Assembly: GCA_045617625.1 (NCBI GenBank)
Contig: JAZLJA010000055.1
Location: 11,951-75,950 of the forward strand
Source of the DNA: Firm-04 sp045617625
GTDB taxonomy: Bacteria > Bacillota > Clostridia > Oscillospirales > Ruminococcaceae
Direction of reading: 5' to 3'
DNA: 64,000 nucleotides
In this document: positions 34,788-43,686 of the stretch, one piece after another
Numbering within the stretch: the stretch's first letter is position 1
How the letters are laid out: each line of letters opens with the position of its first letter
Notes under the pieces: model-generated
Seen by the model: the letters and a program-made list of their open reading frames with translations, nothing else
The model's database searches: none
What the model was told of the DNA's origin: nothing
Translations under genes and position numbers: made by a program

Positions 34788-37361
34788 ATGACGGTATCCC
34801 TCGAAAAATGGAAGCAAAACAAGATCGTCCGATGGTTTTTGCAGGCGGAACGCCTGCCGCTGTTCTTCGCGGTGACGGTGGTGGCTGCCATCATGTATCA
34901 CTATCAGCCCGCCTGGACACCTTTCTGGACACTGCTTGCACTGGGCAGCGAGATCATGCTGTTTCGGCTGTTTGCCTATGTGGACAAGCATCACATCAAG
35001 GGCGGCGTGCTGTTTTGTGCAGCAGGGCTTGTGACGCTTGCACTGGCTTTGACACTGATCTGGATCGGTGAAAACCCTGAATACACCAACAATGTTTTTG
35101 TGCCGAAGACGGTCGGCACGGCGAATGATCTGGATTTTTATGTCTGGTTTCTCACACCGCAGTCCGTTGTCAACACGGTATATCTTCCCTATACAACGGC
35201 GATTTTCCTGCTGTTTGGATTCTTTGTGGGCTTCACCACGTATTATTTCACCTTTGTGCAGTATCGTGTGCTGATGTCCTTTGCGATCCTCTGTTTCCCC
35301 TTTGCAATCTACGCGAAGGAAGATGAAACAATGCCGGTGCTGTGTATCATCCTGTTGTTTGCGTGCTATTTCGCCGTGATGATCTTCTGCCGCCAGATGC
35401 ACATGAACGATCCCGAGGTGGTACATTCCTATGAACCGAAGTTCCAGACCTGTACCAACCGAACTGCGGATACGAAATCGCTGATGGTCAAGCCGCGCAG
35501 TGAAATTGCGGACAGTATGGGCTGGCGCACAGGTGCGATTTTCTTATCGGGTGCCTGCATTGCCGTGCTGGTGCTGCCCAAACCCGAATTCCATGAAAAC
35601 CGCAGTTATGTGGAAAACATGATCAACATGGCGGCATTCACCGATTTTCTGCTCAATGCCATCAGCGGCTTTGAGGAGGAATCGGACGGCGGCAGTGTGA
35701 TGACCACGAACAACGCACAAACCCTGTTTTATGCCGATGCGGATGTTCCTGCCAATCTGCGCCGCGCCACGCTTTCCGATTATCACTACGATACGGATTC
35801 GTGGACAGCGGGCGACTATGACCGTAAAAACGATGACGGGGACGGCCTTTTTCAGGCGTTCGCCAGCGATTTTCAGACCGCGCTGCTGGATTTTTCGGAT
35901 GAGCAGACTGTCAGACGGCTTGTCACGGAACACGGCTCCGTTGTGCAGAGCGCAGATACCATCGCAGAACTGCTGCAGGTGTTGCAGGAGCCCGCTTTTG
36001 CAACCACGGGCGGTGCGCTGACAACCTATGACCTCTATCTGCTGCTGAAAGAAGCCTGCACCACTGATCCTGCGTTTGCCGAGAGATGGGGGCTGCAATC
36101 GCTGCCGCAGACAGAACTTGACCCGCGTGATTATATCGAATCCGTGACGCTCCATGCGCTGACGTTCAACAAAAATACGTTTCTCGCCCCCAACCAGACG
36201 TTCTGGGGATTTCAAAACCGAGGAACCGGTGAGGAAGTGAAGCTGCGAATGAATCCGTCGGGAATCCTCTACTGCAATTCGGATGCCCGCGTGTTCAAGG
36301 AGAGCTTTTCGGTGCTGTATCTGAACGATGCGATCACGACGGAGCAGCCCATACAGGATATGATGCGGAATCAGGATCTCGAACAGTGGTCAAAGCTGCT
36401 GCGCGAACTTTATATGGTGTATGAGGAATCGGATCTGTCCTATGAGAGTCTCTTTACGCTGACAGAAGCATCGGTCGCATATGAACAGGCGGCGTGGTAC
36501 GGGTTCGGCACGGTCGATATCGGAGAAGATGACGGAACAGGGGAACGTCCTGCGCGTGTCACTGCACTTGCGGAGCAGCTTACCGCAGGGCTTACTTCTG
36601 ACTACGAGAAAGCAACTGCGATTTGCAGCTATCTGGCAAACGGCGACTATGTCTATGACCTCGACTATCTGAAATCCTCTGATGCAAATGTGGAGACTTT
36701 CCTGTTTGAATCCAAGCGGGGCGTGTGCTATCAGTTTGCATCCGCCATGACCGAACTTTGCCGTGCGGCGGGCATTCCTGCACGTTATGTCGAAGGATAT
36801 TCCATGTCGGAAGTGCCCAAAAACGGACAGTACGATTATGTGATCCGTTCGAGCCACGCACACGGTTTCACGGAGGCATTCATCGCGGGCTACGGTTGGA
36901 TGTCGTTTGACGCGACTGCACCCGATCTGAATGCGAGTTCGAGAAAAACCGATGGCAGCGTCATCGGCACACTGCAAATCGCAGGCGTGATTTTACTGCT
37001 GACAGCATTGCTGCTCATTCTGCTGCTGTATTTCATCATCCCTGCCCTACAGGAGACATTGTTCCGTCGGTATTTTCGGACGCATTGTGACGGAACGGCA
37101 GTGGAAAAGGCGTTTGCGCGTCTGCGCAAGACATGGGACGCTGACCCTGCACTGACTGCCCGTGCGCTGTGCGCGGAGATGTCGGAAAAACTGCATTGCG
37201 GAACAGAACCGCTGCTTTCTGCACTGGAACAGACCGTGTATGGCGGCGGATGCTCGCAGGAGGCTGCCGATGCCGCATATCAGTGCTACTGTGCGCTTTG
37301 CACGGCATGGAAAAATCGAAACAAGAAACCCAAAGCTGTGCTGACAGAGGCGGCTGCCTGA
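34788..37361 (+). CDS. Membrane transglutaminase-like protein
   Basis: 857 residues, ATG 34788 after AAAGGAGG. Six or so N-terminal membrane helices (about 20-190 plus one near 260), a large outer region, and a transglutaminase core (about 585-705) with the Cys in SKRGVCYQFA, His in SSHAHGFTEAF and Asp in MSFDATAP, so the catalytic triad is complete. A last membrane helix (about 725-750) leads to a short cytoplasmic DUF4129-like tail. Possible roles: protein crosslinking or proteolysis at the cell surface (inference). Ends the MoxR cluster at a terminator. Confidence 0.88.
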   Translation: MTVSLEKWKQNKIVRWFLQAERLPLFFAVTVVAAIMYHYQPAWTPFWTLLALGSEIMLFRLFAYVDKHHIKGGVLFCAAGLVTLALALTLIWIGENPEYTNNVFVPKTVGTANDLDFYVWFLTPQSVVNTVYLPYTTAIFLLFGFFVGFTTYYFTFVQYRVLMSFAILCFPFAIYAKEDETMPVLCIILLFACYFAVMIFCRQMHMNDPEVVHSYEPKFQTCTNRTADTKSLMVKPRSEIADSMGWRTGAIFLSGACIAVLVLPKPEFHENRSYVENMINMAAFTDFLLNAISGFEEESDGGSVMTTNNAQTLFYADADVPANLRRATLSDYHYDTDSWTAGDYDRKNDDGDGLFQAFASDFQTALLDFSDEQTVRRLVTEHGSVVQSADTIAELLQVLQEPAFATTGGALTTYDLYLLLKEACTTDPAFAERWGLQSLPQTELDPRDYIESVTLHALTFNKNTFLAPNQTFWGFQNRGTGEEVKLRMNPSGILYCNSDARVFKESFSVLYLNDAITTEQPIQDMMRNQDLEQWSKLLRELYMVYEESDLSYESLFTLTEASVAYEQAAWYGFGTVDIGEDDGTGERPARVTALAEQLTAGLTSDYEKATAICSYLANGDYVYDLDYLKSSDANVETFLFESKRGVCYQFASAMTELCRAAGIPARYVEGYSMSEVPKNGQYDYVIRSSHAHGFTEAFIAGYGWMSFDATAPDLNASSRKTDGSVIGTLQIAGVILLLTALLLILLLYFIIPALQETLFRRYFRTHCDGTAVEKAFARLRKTWDADPALTARALCAEMSEKLHCGTEPLLSALEQTVYGGGCSQEAADAAYQCYCALCTAWKNRNKKPKAVLTEAAA

Positions 37362-37404
37362 ATGACGCATCTGCGCTTTGCAGCACAAAAATAAGTATCA
37401 TCAG

Positions 37405-37446
37405 AAGCGGGCGTTTATCCGATACGGATGCGCCCGCTTTTTTCTT
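37405..37446 (+). terminator. Terminator of the MoxR cluster
   Basis: Stem AAGCGGGCG / CGCCCGCTT enclosing an inner ATCCG / CGGAT stem, with a TTTTTT tail. Confidence 0.85.
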
Positions 37447-37491
37447 CATGAAATCTTATGCAAATATTCATATGATTTTCATTCCAACTGC

Positions 37492-37520
37492 TTGACAATA
37501 CAGTGAAAAAACAGTATAAT
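37492..37520 (+). promoter_or_regulatory. Promoter of the first zinc-ribbon/TM2 gene
   Basis: TTGACA (37492-37497), 17-base spacer, TATAAT (37515-37520): full consensus. Confidence 0.85.
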
Positions 37521-37566
37521 AGAATCGGATTCCTATACACCCAAACATACAGAAGGAGCGAAAACG

Positions 37567-38145
37567 ATGTTTTGCAGGAATTGCGGAGAAATCATGACTG
37601 ATACCGAAGTGGTCTGCCATCAGTGCGGCTTTGCACTTGATACAGGTTTAAACTACTGCGAACAGTGCGGTTCACCGACACCCGCATATGATGTTGTATG
37701 CGAGGTCTGCGGGAAATCAATCAATCGCGCCGAAACAAATATGGACGGTGCAGCGGCGCAGTATGCCGAAATGCCGCAGCCGTCCTTTCAGACGCAGTCT
37801 GCACCTCAATATCAGGATATGCCGCAGAGCGTTTATCCCATTCCGCCTGAACAACAGCAGCCGATGCAGTCGGTTTATCCGATACCCTCACAGGGATCCT
37901 TCAACGGCAAGGTGATGGGCATTTCACAGGCGAAATCCAAGAAAACGGCGACTGTGTTGGGCTTTTTGTTTGGATGGTGCGGCGTGCATGATTTTTACCT
38001 CGGCAATACCGTTGCAGGTTTCGTGCATCTGGGAATGTCGATTTGCGGCATGGGTGGAATTTCATGGGTCTGGGCGATCGTGCAGACGATTGCGACGATG
38101 AACGATCCCAATGCCACGGACGCAAACAACAATCCGCTGGAATAA
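37567..38145 (+). CDS. Zinc-ribbon and TM2 domain protein (copy 1)
   Basis: 192 residues. The N-terminus has three CxxC-type pairs in zinc-ribbon spacing (FCRNCGE, CHQCGFA, YCEQCGS, CEVCGK). A Pro/Gln-rich linker (about 65-115) leads to a TM2 domain (about 125-180) with two membrane helices around the characteristic FGWCGVHDFYLG turn. Function unknown; the type is common in gut Firmicutes. The next gene is a paralog. Confidence 0.8.
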   Translation: MFCRNCGEIMTDTEVVCHQCGFALDTGLNYCEQCGSPTPAYDVVCEVCGKSINRAETNMDGAAAQYAEMPQPSFQTQSAPQYQDMPQSVYPIPPEQQQPMQSVYPIPSQGSFNGKVMGISQAKSKKTATVLGFLFGWCGVHDFYLGNTVAGFVHLGMSICGMGGISWVWAIVQTIATMNDPNATDANNNPLE

Positions 38146-38235
38146 TCAAACGCAGCAGATATTCTGATATCACCTTGCTTTGATGATATATTATGACGTA
38201 TCATCAGAGAAAACCATATACGGGAGGACAAGAAA

Positions 38236-38991
38236 ATGAGATTTTGCAAAAACTGCGCGGAAGTGCTGACTGATACGGATGTGGTTTGCCCCACCTGCGG
38301 CTATGCCAAAGGAACAGGCGACCAGTATTGCGAATTCTGCGGTTCTCTGGTCACGGCGGGTGCCATTGTGTGCGAGATCTGCGGCAAACCGATCCCGCAG
38401 AAGAATTTCGCACAGCAGCAGGCGCAGGCACAGCCGAAACCGCAGGGCTATACACAGCCGGACAATAAAAACCCGTATTCGGGACATATGTATGCAAACC
38501 AGCCGATCTATGCACAGCCTGACCGTACAATGCAGAACGGCGCAGCACAGCAGGCAATGCCGCAGGGATATCCCCAGCAGGGATTTGTGCCCACGCCGAA
38601 CAGTGTGCCGCAGCAGGGGTTTGTTCCCACGCCGACGGCAGGTTATCAGCAGGGCTATGCACAGCAGCCTTACGGACAGCCGGCACCATATCGCGGTATG
38701 CCCGGTCAGCCTGCGGGGTACAGCACAGGCGGACAGCCGCAGCCTTATTATGTTGCAACATCGTCGAAATCGCGTGTTGTGGCGGGAGTGCTCGGCATTC
38801 TTCTCGGCATTTTCGGCGCGCATAATTTCTATCTTGGCAACACGGGCAAGGCAACCGCGCAGCTTCTTCTCACGGTTCTGACCTGCTTTCTTTGCACACC
38901 GATCACAGCAGTCTGGTCGTTTGTGGAGTCGATCATGATTTTGACAGGTTCCATCAAAACCGATGCCAATGGTTTGATCCTCAAAGACTGA
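38236..38991 (+). CDS. Zinc-ribbon and TM2 domain protein (copy 2)
   Basis: 251 residues, same plan as its neighbour: FCKNCAE, CPTCGYA, YCEFCGS and CEICGK zinc pairs, a longer Gln/Pro-rich linker with repeats of the type PQQGFVPTP, and a TM2 domain with GIFGAHNFYLGNTGKA. SD GGGAGG precedes ATG 38236. The two copies appear to be a tandem duplication; the linker has since expanded. Function unknown. Confidence 0.8.
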   Translation: MRFCKNCAEVLTDTDVVCPTCGYAKGTGDQYCEFCGSLVTAGAIVCEICGKPIPQKNFAQQQAQAQPKPQGYTQPDNKNPYSGHMYANQPIYAQPDRTMQNGAAQQAMPQGYPQQGFVPTPNSVPQQGFVPTPTAGYQQGYAQQPYGQPAPYRGMPGQPAGYSTGGQPQPYYVATSSKSRVVAGVLGILLGIFGAHNFYLGNTGKATAQLLLTVLTCFLCTPITAVWSFVESIMILTGSIKTDANGLILKD

Positions 38992-39228
38992 GAACAGTCG
39001 AAAAAAGACAGTTGCCCGCACCGCTCGTTTGGCACATATCTGCCCGCATTTCACCGTTTTCCGCGTGGCAGGCTTGTCATTCAGATTATTTTAAGCAGGG
39101 GGCTTTATCATATTATCATCGGCTTTTTGCCGGACAGGAAGAAAAAACACAGTTCCTGTATTTTGACAGGGGGTTCACACAAAATATCGCGGTGAATACC
39201 GTAACAGAGAGAAAGAAAAATTCAGCGT

Positions 39229-39268
39229 GAAGGAGGGGACGCATTCCATAGGGAATGCACACAGTATG
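39229..39268 (+). promoter_or_regulatory. SD separated from ATG by a hairpin in front of the VTC gene
   Basis: AAGGAGG at 39230-39236 lies 29 bases before ATG 39266, too far to act directly, but GCATTCC (39241-39247) and GGAATGC (39252-39258) form a hairpin that would bring the two together. Confidence 0.4.
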
Positions 39269-40027
39269 GCGATTAGTACGTTTCAACGCCGTGAAGTCAA
39301 GTTCATGCTAGACAAAGAGCAGTTTGAAGGTCTGCTGCCCGTGATCCATGAATACATGAATCCGGACAAGTTCTGTGTGGACGGCAAAGAATACGGCATT
39401 TACAACATCTACTATGACACGCCCGACAATTTCCTCATCAGACAGTCGCTGGAGAAACCTTATTATAAGGAAAAGCTGCGTCTGCGCAGCTATTACTCTC
39501 CGGCAGCCCCCGACGACCAGGTTTTTCTTGAGGTGAAGAAGAAAATCGGTGGTATCGTCACAAAGCGTCGTGTTTCCATGACCCTCAGCGAAGCGGAAAC
39601 CTATATCCAGACCCGCGTGAAGCCATATTATGAGCGCTTCATCGACCAGCAGGTCATCAAGGAACTGGATGTGTTTCTCAACTTCTATGAGAACATTGCC
39701 CCGCGCCAGTACATCAGCTATCAGCGTGCGGCGTTTTTCGGCAAGGAGGACAGTGAATTCCGTCTGACCTTTGACCGCAAGATCACCGCAAGACGCGAAG
39801 ATCTCACGCTTGGCAGAGAAAGCTACGGTGAGCAGCTTATTCTGCCCGACCAGAAACTGATGGAGATCAAAGTCCCCGGGTCGATCCCGTTGTGGCTCAG
39901 TCAGGCTATGTCGGAGCTCGGCATCCGAAAGGTCAGCTTCTCGAAATACGGCACTGCTTATAAGAATTATGTCCGCAGCAAAGTGGAGGCTGCGAAAGAA
40001 ATTGAAAGGAAGGCTAACTATGCTTAA
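39266..40027 (+). CDS. VTC-domain protein (polyphosphate polymerase-like)
   Basis: 253 residues from ATG 39266; GTG 39227 in the same frame sits on the SD itself. Motifs of the VTC tunnel fold are present: RREVKFMLDKEQ, YNIYYDTPDN, KEKLRLRSYY, FLEVKKKIGGIVTKRR and LMEIKVPG, the basic and acidic residues that line the substrate channel. In yeast this domain polymerises ATP into polyphosphate; bacterial stand-alone members are less well understood. It overlaps the DUF4956 gene by 8 bp. Confidence 0.85.
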   Translation: MAISTFQRREVKFMLDKEQFEGLLPVIHEYMNPDKFCVDGKEYGIYNIYYDTPDNFLIRQSLEKPYYKEKLRLRSYYSPAAPDDQVFLEVKKKIGGIVTKRRVSMTLSEAETYIQTRVKPYYERFIDQQVIKELDVFLNFYENIAPRQYISYQRAAFFGKEDSEFRLTFDRKITARREDLTLGRESYGEQLILPDQKLMEIKVPGSIPLWLSQAMSELGIRKVSFSKYGTAYKNYVRSKVEAAKEIERKANYA

Positions 40028-40781
40028 TATCCCAGCCATTGTGGCATCGGGGCTTTTTTCCCGTGTGTTTGAGGATCAATCCGAATTCAATCTTGCAATG
40101 CCGAGTGCAGGGCAGATCATCATTTGTGTGGTCGCGGCGCTTGTCATCGGTTTTCTGATTTCTCTCGTCTATATGTTCACCCACCGCAAGGAGGGTTATG
40201 CGCAGAGTTATGTGCTGGCAATGCCGATGCTTTCGACGCTGGTTTCCGTCGTCATCGTGATGATGTGCGTGCTGGCAGAAGGCACTGCGGGTATGACAGC
40301 GGCGATTTCGCTGACCGGTGCATTTTCGCTCGTGCGTTTCCGTTCTGCCCCCGGAGATCCCAGAGACATCGCTTACATCTTCTTTTCCATGACGATGGGT
40401 GTCATCTGCGGCATCGGCTATATCGGCTATGCGGCACTGTTTTTCCTGCTGGTTGCGGCAGTTCTCGTGGTGATGAACCTCACGAACTTTGCAGCACCCA
40501 AAACGCAGGATATGACCCTGAAAGTTACCATCCCCGAAAACCTCAACTACAACGGTCTGTTCGATCAGGTGATGGAAAAATACACCACCGCATGGCTGCT
40601 GCGCCGCGTGAAGACCACGGATTTCGGCACGCTGTTCGACCTTGTATATTCTGTTCGCGTCAAGACGGATGCCGACCAGAAAAAGTTCATCGACGATATT
40701 CGCGCACTCAACGGCAATCTGAATGTCACTTTGGTGCTGTATCGCTATGACGACCAGATTTACGATTCAAAAGCAAAATAA
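40020..40781 (+). CDS. DUF4956 membrane protein
   Basis: 253 residues from ATG 40020 after GAAAGGAAGG. Four membrane helices (about 35-165), including TAGMTAAISLTGAFSLVRFRSAPGDPRDIAYIFFSMTMG, the strongly conserved DUF4956 core, then a soluble C-terminal alpha/beta domain. DUF4956 proteins are regularly encoded beside VTC-domain proteins and CotH proteins; function unknown. Coupled to the VTC gene by overlap. Confidence 0.85.
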   Translation: MLNIPAIVASGLFSRVFEDQSEFNLAMPSAGQIIICVVAALVIGFLISLVYMFTHRKEGYAQSYVLAMPMLSTLVSVVIVMMCVLAEGTAGMTAAISLTGAFSLVRFRSAPGDPRDIAYIFFSMTMGVICGIGYIGYAALFFLLVAAVLVVMNLTNFAAPKTQDMTLKVTIPENLNYNGLFDQVMEKYTTAWLLRRVKTTDFGTLFDLVYSVRVKTDADQKKFIDDIRALNGNLNVTLVLYRYDDQIYDSKAK

Positions 40782-40864
40782 GAGAAACGTAAAAATGCCG
40801 AAAAGACTGAACCGCGCAAAGAGGTTTGGTCTTTTTGTGCATTTGCACGGAGAAAGGAAAACAC

Positions 40865-42313
40865 ATGAAGAAATTCAACCATCAGGCACGCAGATGTGCG
40901 GTTTTGCTTGCCGTATTGCTTGCTGCATCGCCGCTTGCTGCCTGCGATGACAGTTCCAGCCAAACGCAGGGCGACAATTCCACTGCGGAATCAAGTACCG
41001 TGAATGACAACAGCAGCACTGCCGATGCGAATGAATCCTCGGAGAAAAGCAAAAAAGACGATTCTTCGAGCAAAAAGGATAGTCCCGACAGTAAAAAATC
41101 CGATGAATCCTCATCGGGCATGGAGCAATCGGGCGACGAATCCTCGGTGAACGATGATGAAAGTTCCGTCTCCGATAATCAACCGTCGGGCGGCGATGAT
41201 TCGCAGGGCGGTGCGTCAGATTCCAAGCCTGCGGAACAAAACAGCAAATCGGGCAGCGAATCCTGGAAGGATGAGGAACCTGCCCAAACAACTGAAGGAC
41301 CCCCCAACGAGGATGATGACGACGAGCCGAAGGTCAAGGAAACAAAATACATCTATCTCGAAGGCAATTCCGCGAAATATAACGGCACGGGTATCTACGT
41401 GTCGGGCAGCACGATCATTATCGAAAAGGGCGGCATTTATGAGATCTCAGGCACGCTCAACAATGGTCAGATTCTCATTAAGAACGGCAACAAAAAGGTG
41501 TATCTGAACCTGAACGGCTGCGATATCACCAACAATGCAGGCTCCGCGATCAACTGTCAGCAGGCAAAAAAAGTGACCGTCACCACGCTGCCGGGCACTG
41601 TCAACACCCTTGCCGACGGCGGCACCCATGATCTGGATAAGGGAACGATTTTCTCAGAAGATACAGTGATTCTGGAGGGCGAGGGCACGCTCAACATCAC
41701 CGCAAATTATGCACACGGCATCCAGAGCGACGATGATATCATCGTCAACAGCGGCACGATCAATATTGTCTCGGCAAAAAGCGGTCTGCACTCCAACGAC
41801 GGCATTGACATCAACGGCGGCAAGCTGTTTTGCGACGGCGGCACCAACGGCATCAAAACCGACGGCTATATCAACATCAACGGCGGTGAGTCGATTTTCC
41901 TCGGCGGCACGCGTGAGGAAAAGGGTGCAGTTTACTGCGACGGCACGTTCACAGTGAACGGCGGCACGTTTTATGCGATCGGAAATACCTGCACCACGCC
42001 TGACCCTTCGGTTTCCACGGCGACGGTCATCGGTGCGGTGTTCACGCAGCCCAAATCGGGCGGCACGATGGTGCAGTTTGCGGGCGGCGGCAACACGGTT
42101 GCAGCGTTCACATCGCCGCGCGGATTCAAGTATGCGCTCTATGCAGGCGGCAACCTGACGCAGAATACCGATTACACAGTCAGCTACGGCGGCAGTGTCA
42201 GCGGCGGCAGTGAGGAAAATTATGTCACCTATGGCGGCACATACAGCGGCGGCACAGATGGCGGCACGTTCAACGCGGGCAGCAGCGTGACGATGCACAG
42301 CATCGCAGGGTGA
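40865..42313 (+). CDS. Cthe_2159-like beta-solenoid lipoprotein
   Basis: 482 residues. The lipoprotein signal ends in LAAC, followed by an acidic Ser/Asp/Glu-rich linker (about 25-150) that extends the protein from the surface. The rest (from about 158) has short Gly/Asn-rich beta repeats such as INGGKLFCDGGTNGIKTDG, typical of the DUF4353/Cthe_2159 beta-helix family, whose Clostridium thermocellum member binds acidic polysaccharide and cellulose. The C-terminus is Gly/Ser-rich. Third gene of the VTC-DUF4956 cluster. Confidence 0.8.
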   Translation: MKKFNHQARRCAVLLAVLLAASPLAACDDSSSQTQGDNSTAESSTVNDNSSTADANESSEKSKKDDSSSKKDSPDSKKSDESSSGMEQSGDESSVNDDESSVSDNQPSGGDDSQGGASDSKPAEQNSKSGSESWKDEEPAQTTEGPPNEDDDDEPKVKETKYIYLEGNSAKYNGTGIYVSGSTIIIEKGGIYEISGTLNNGQILIKNGNKKVYLNLNGCDITNNAGSAINCQQAKKVTVTTLPGTVNTLADGGTHDLDKGTIFSEDTVILEGEGTLNITANYAHGIQSDDDIIVNSGTINIVSAKSGLHSNDGIDINGGKLFCDGGTNGIKTDGYININGGESIFLGGTREEKGAVYCDGTFTVNGGTFYAIGNTCTTPDPSVSTATVIGAVFTQPKSGGTMVQFAGGGNTVAAFTSPRGFKYALYAGGNLTQNTDYTVSYGGSVSGGSEENYVTYGGTYSGGTDGGTFNAGSSVTMHSIAG

Positions 42314-42354
42314 TAAGGGATACGATCCCATTATGTAAACAGTGAACATATCAT

Positions 42355-42394
42355 AAAAATCGGTCAAGCCTTTTCAAAGGTTTGACCGATTTTT
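42355..42394. terminator. Terminator between the solenoid lipoprotein and M24 peptidase genes
   Basis: 13-bp stem AAAAATCGGTCAA / TTGACCGATTTTT, able to act on both strands; the genes converge. Confidence 0.85.
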
Positions 42395-42399
42395 TGTGA

Positions 42400-42462
42400 T
42401 TCGCCCCGTGGGTCGCATAGTGGGATTCCCTTTGCGAAGAATGAGAGTCCCATTACAAATCC
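42400..42462. repeat. Copy of the dispersed intergenic repeat
   Basis: The minus strand reads GATTTGTAATGGGACTCTC, TTCGCAAAGGG and AATCCCA, matching segments of the copies near 1 and 47.8 kb. Confidence 0.4.
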
Positions 42463-43553
42463 GCCTGAGACACCCCTATGATCTGCAAATGCTTCGGGAA
42501 CTGCGTCAGATTTTGCGGTGTGTTTCCCTGAATCAGCACCATGTCCTCGATGCGGATGCCGAATTTTCCCGCCAGATAGATGCCGGGCTCATCCGTCATC
42601 ACAATGCCGTTTTGCAGCGGCTCGCTGCAGCGCGGTGACGCAGATGGGTATTCATGGATCTCCAACCCCACGCTGTGCCCCAATGCGTGTGTGAAATACT
42701 TCCCGTAGCCCGCCTCGGCAATGAGATTTTCAGCAGCTTCGTGCATTTTGGAACACAGTTCACCTTCCCGTGCAGCATCGAATGCGGCTTGCTGTGCCTG
42801 CAGCACGATCTCATACACGCGGCGAATTTCATCGGTGACGCTGCCAAACGCCAGTGTGCGCGTCATATCTGAATGGTAGCCGTGCCACACTGCACCGAAA
42901 TCGGCAAGGATGATGTCACCGGATTGCAGCGGGCGGTCGCTTGGCACACCATGCGGTTTGCTCGAATTTTCGCCGAACAGGATGATCGTGTCAAACGAGG
43001 ACTTTTCACTGCCGCGCATTGCCATGAGATAATCAAGGCGGGCGGCTGCTTGCTTTTCGGTGATGCCGAGCGTCAGTTCGGGTAAAAGTGCAGCAAATGC
43101 GTCCTCTGCGATGCGCTGTGCGTGGACGATGCAGTCGATTTCCTCCTGCGATTTGCAGGCACGCAGCACATTGATCGCACTGTCCAGCGGCAGCCATTCG
43201 GCGATGTCGTATCTGCCTTTGTTGATGCCAAACTGCTTCACCGTGACATCGTCATCCTCGAACAGCAAGGTTTTGACGTCATGCAGCGCAAGCTGCTCGC
43301 GGATGTGCGCAACACCGTTTTTTTCTGTCGTGGTGCAGACCACCATGAAGCCCTTGGGGGTGAGCAAATTCTCGGCAACCTCGATATAGCGGCCATCGGT
43401 GATGAAAACAGCCGTATCATCGGAGAAAACCAGACAAGTTCCCTCCAGTGCGGTTTCACCCGTGATGTAAGTGATGGTCACTTCACCGGTGAGGAGCATG
43501 GCATCGGCTTCCTTTTCACGGATGATCGAAAAAAGCGCTTGCAAACGGTTCAT
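42453..43553 (-). CDS. M24 family metallopeptidase (Xaa-Pro aminopeptidase type)
   Basis: 366 residues from ATG 43553 after AAGGAGGAAG. A creatinase-like N-terminal domain (about 1-130) is followed by the pita-bread catalytic domain with all metal ligands: ADFGAVWHGYHSDMTR (two Asp), HALGHSVGLEIHE (His), MTDEPGIYL (Glu) and FGIRIEDMVLI (Glu). It should remove N-terminal residues before proline in the cytoplasm. Divergently transcribed from trmB. Confidence 0.92.
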   Translation of the reverse strand: MNRLQALFSIIREKEADAMLLTGEVTITYITGETALEGTCLVFSDDTAVFITDGRYIEVAENLLTPKGFMVVCTTTEKNGVAHIREQLALHDVKTLLFEDDDVTVKQFGINKGRYDIAEWLPLDSAINVLRACKSQEEIDCIVHAQRIAEDAFAALLPELTLGITEKQAAARLDYLMAMRGSEKSSFDTIILFGENSSKPHGVPSDRPLQSGDIILADFGAVWHGYHSDMTRTLAFGSVTDEIRRVYEIVLQAQQAAFDAAREGELCSKMHEAAENLIAEAGYGKYFTHALGHSVGLEIHEYPSASPRCSEPLQNGIVMTDEPGIYLAGKFGIRIEDMVLIQGNTPQNLTQFPKHLQIIGVSQADL

Positions 43554-43586
43554 ATGCACTTCCTCCTTGTTTGAGTGTTTTTCTTC

Positions 43587-43615
43587 ATTATAAACCGTAA
43601 AAATTTTGCTGTCAA
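43587..43615 (-). promoter_or_regulatory. M24 peptidase promoter
   Basis: Minus strand TTGACA (43610-43615), 17-base spacer, TATAAT (43587-43592). Its -35 box is one base from the -35 box of the trmB promoter. Confidence 0.85.
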
Positions 43616-43616
43616 G

Positions 43617-43645
43617 TTGCAATCTGCAAAAAAATGTGGTATAAT
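43617..43645 (+). promoter_or_regulatory. trmB promoter
   Basis: TTGCAA (43617-43622), 17-base spacer, TATAAT (43640-43645), with extended TGTGG before the -10. Confidence 0.85.
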
Positions 43646-43686
43646 ACAAGTAATTATATGCAAATGCAGAAAAGGAATGAAAATCT

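Noticed and set aside
38992..39226. Riboswitch or promoter before the VTC gene
   Set aside because: A TTGACA near 39162 has no acceptable -10 at the right spacing, and no stable conserved-looking structure was evident.
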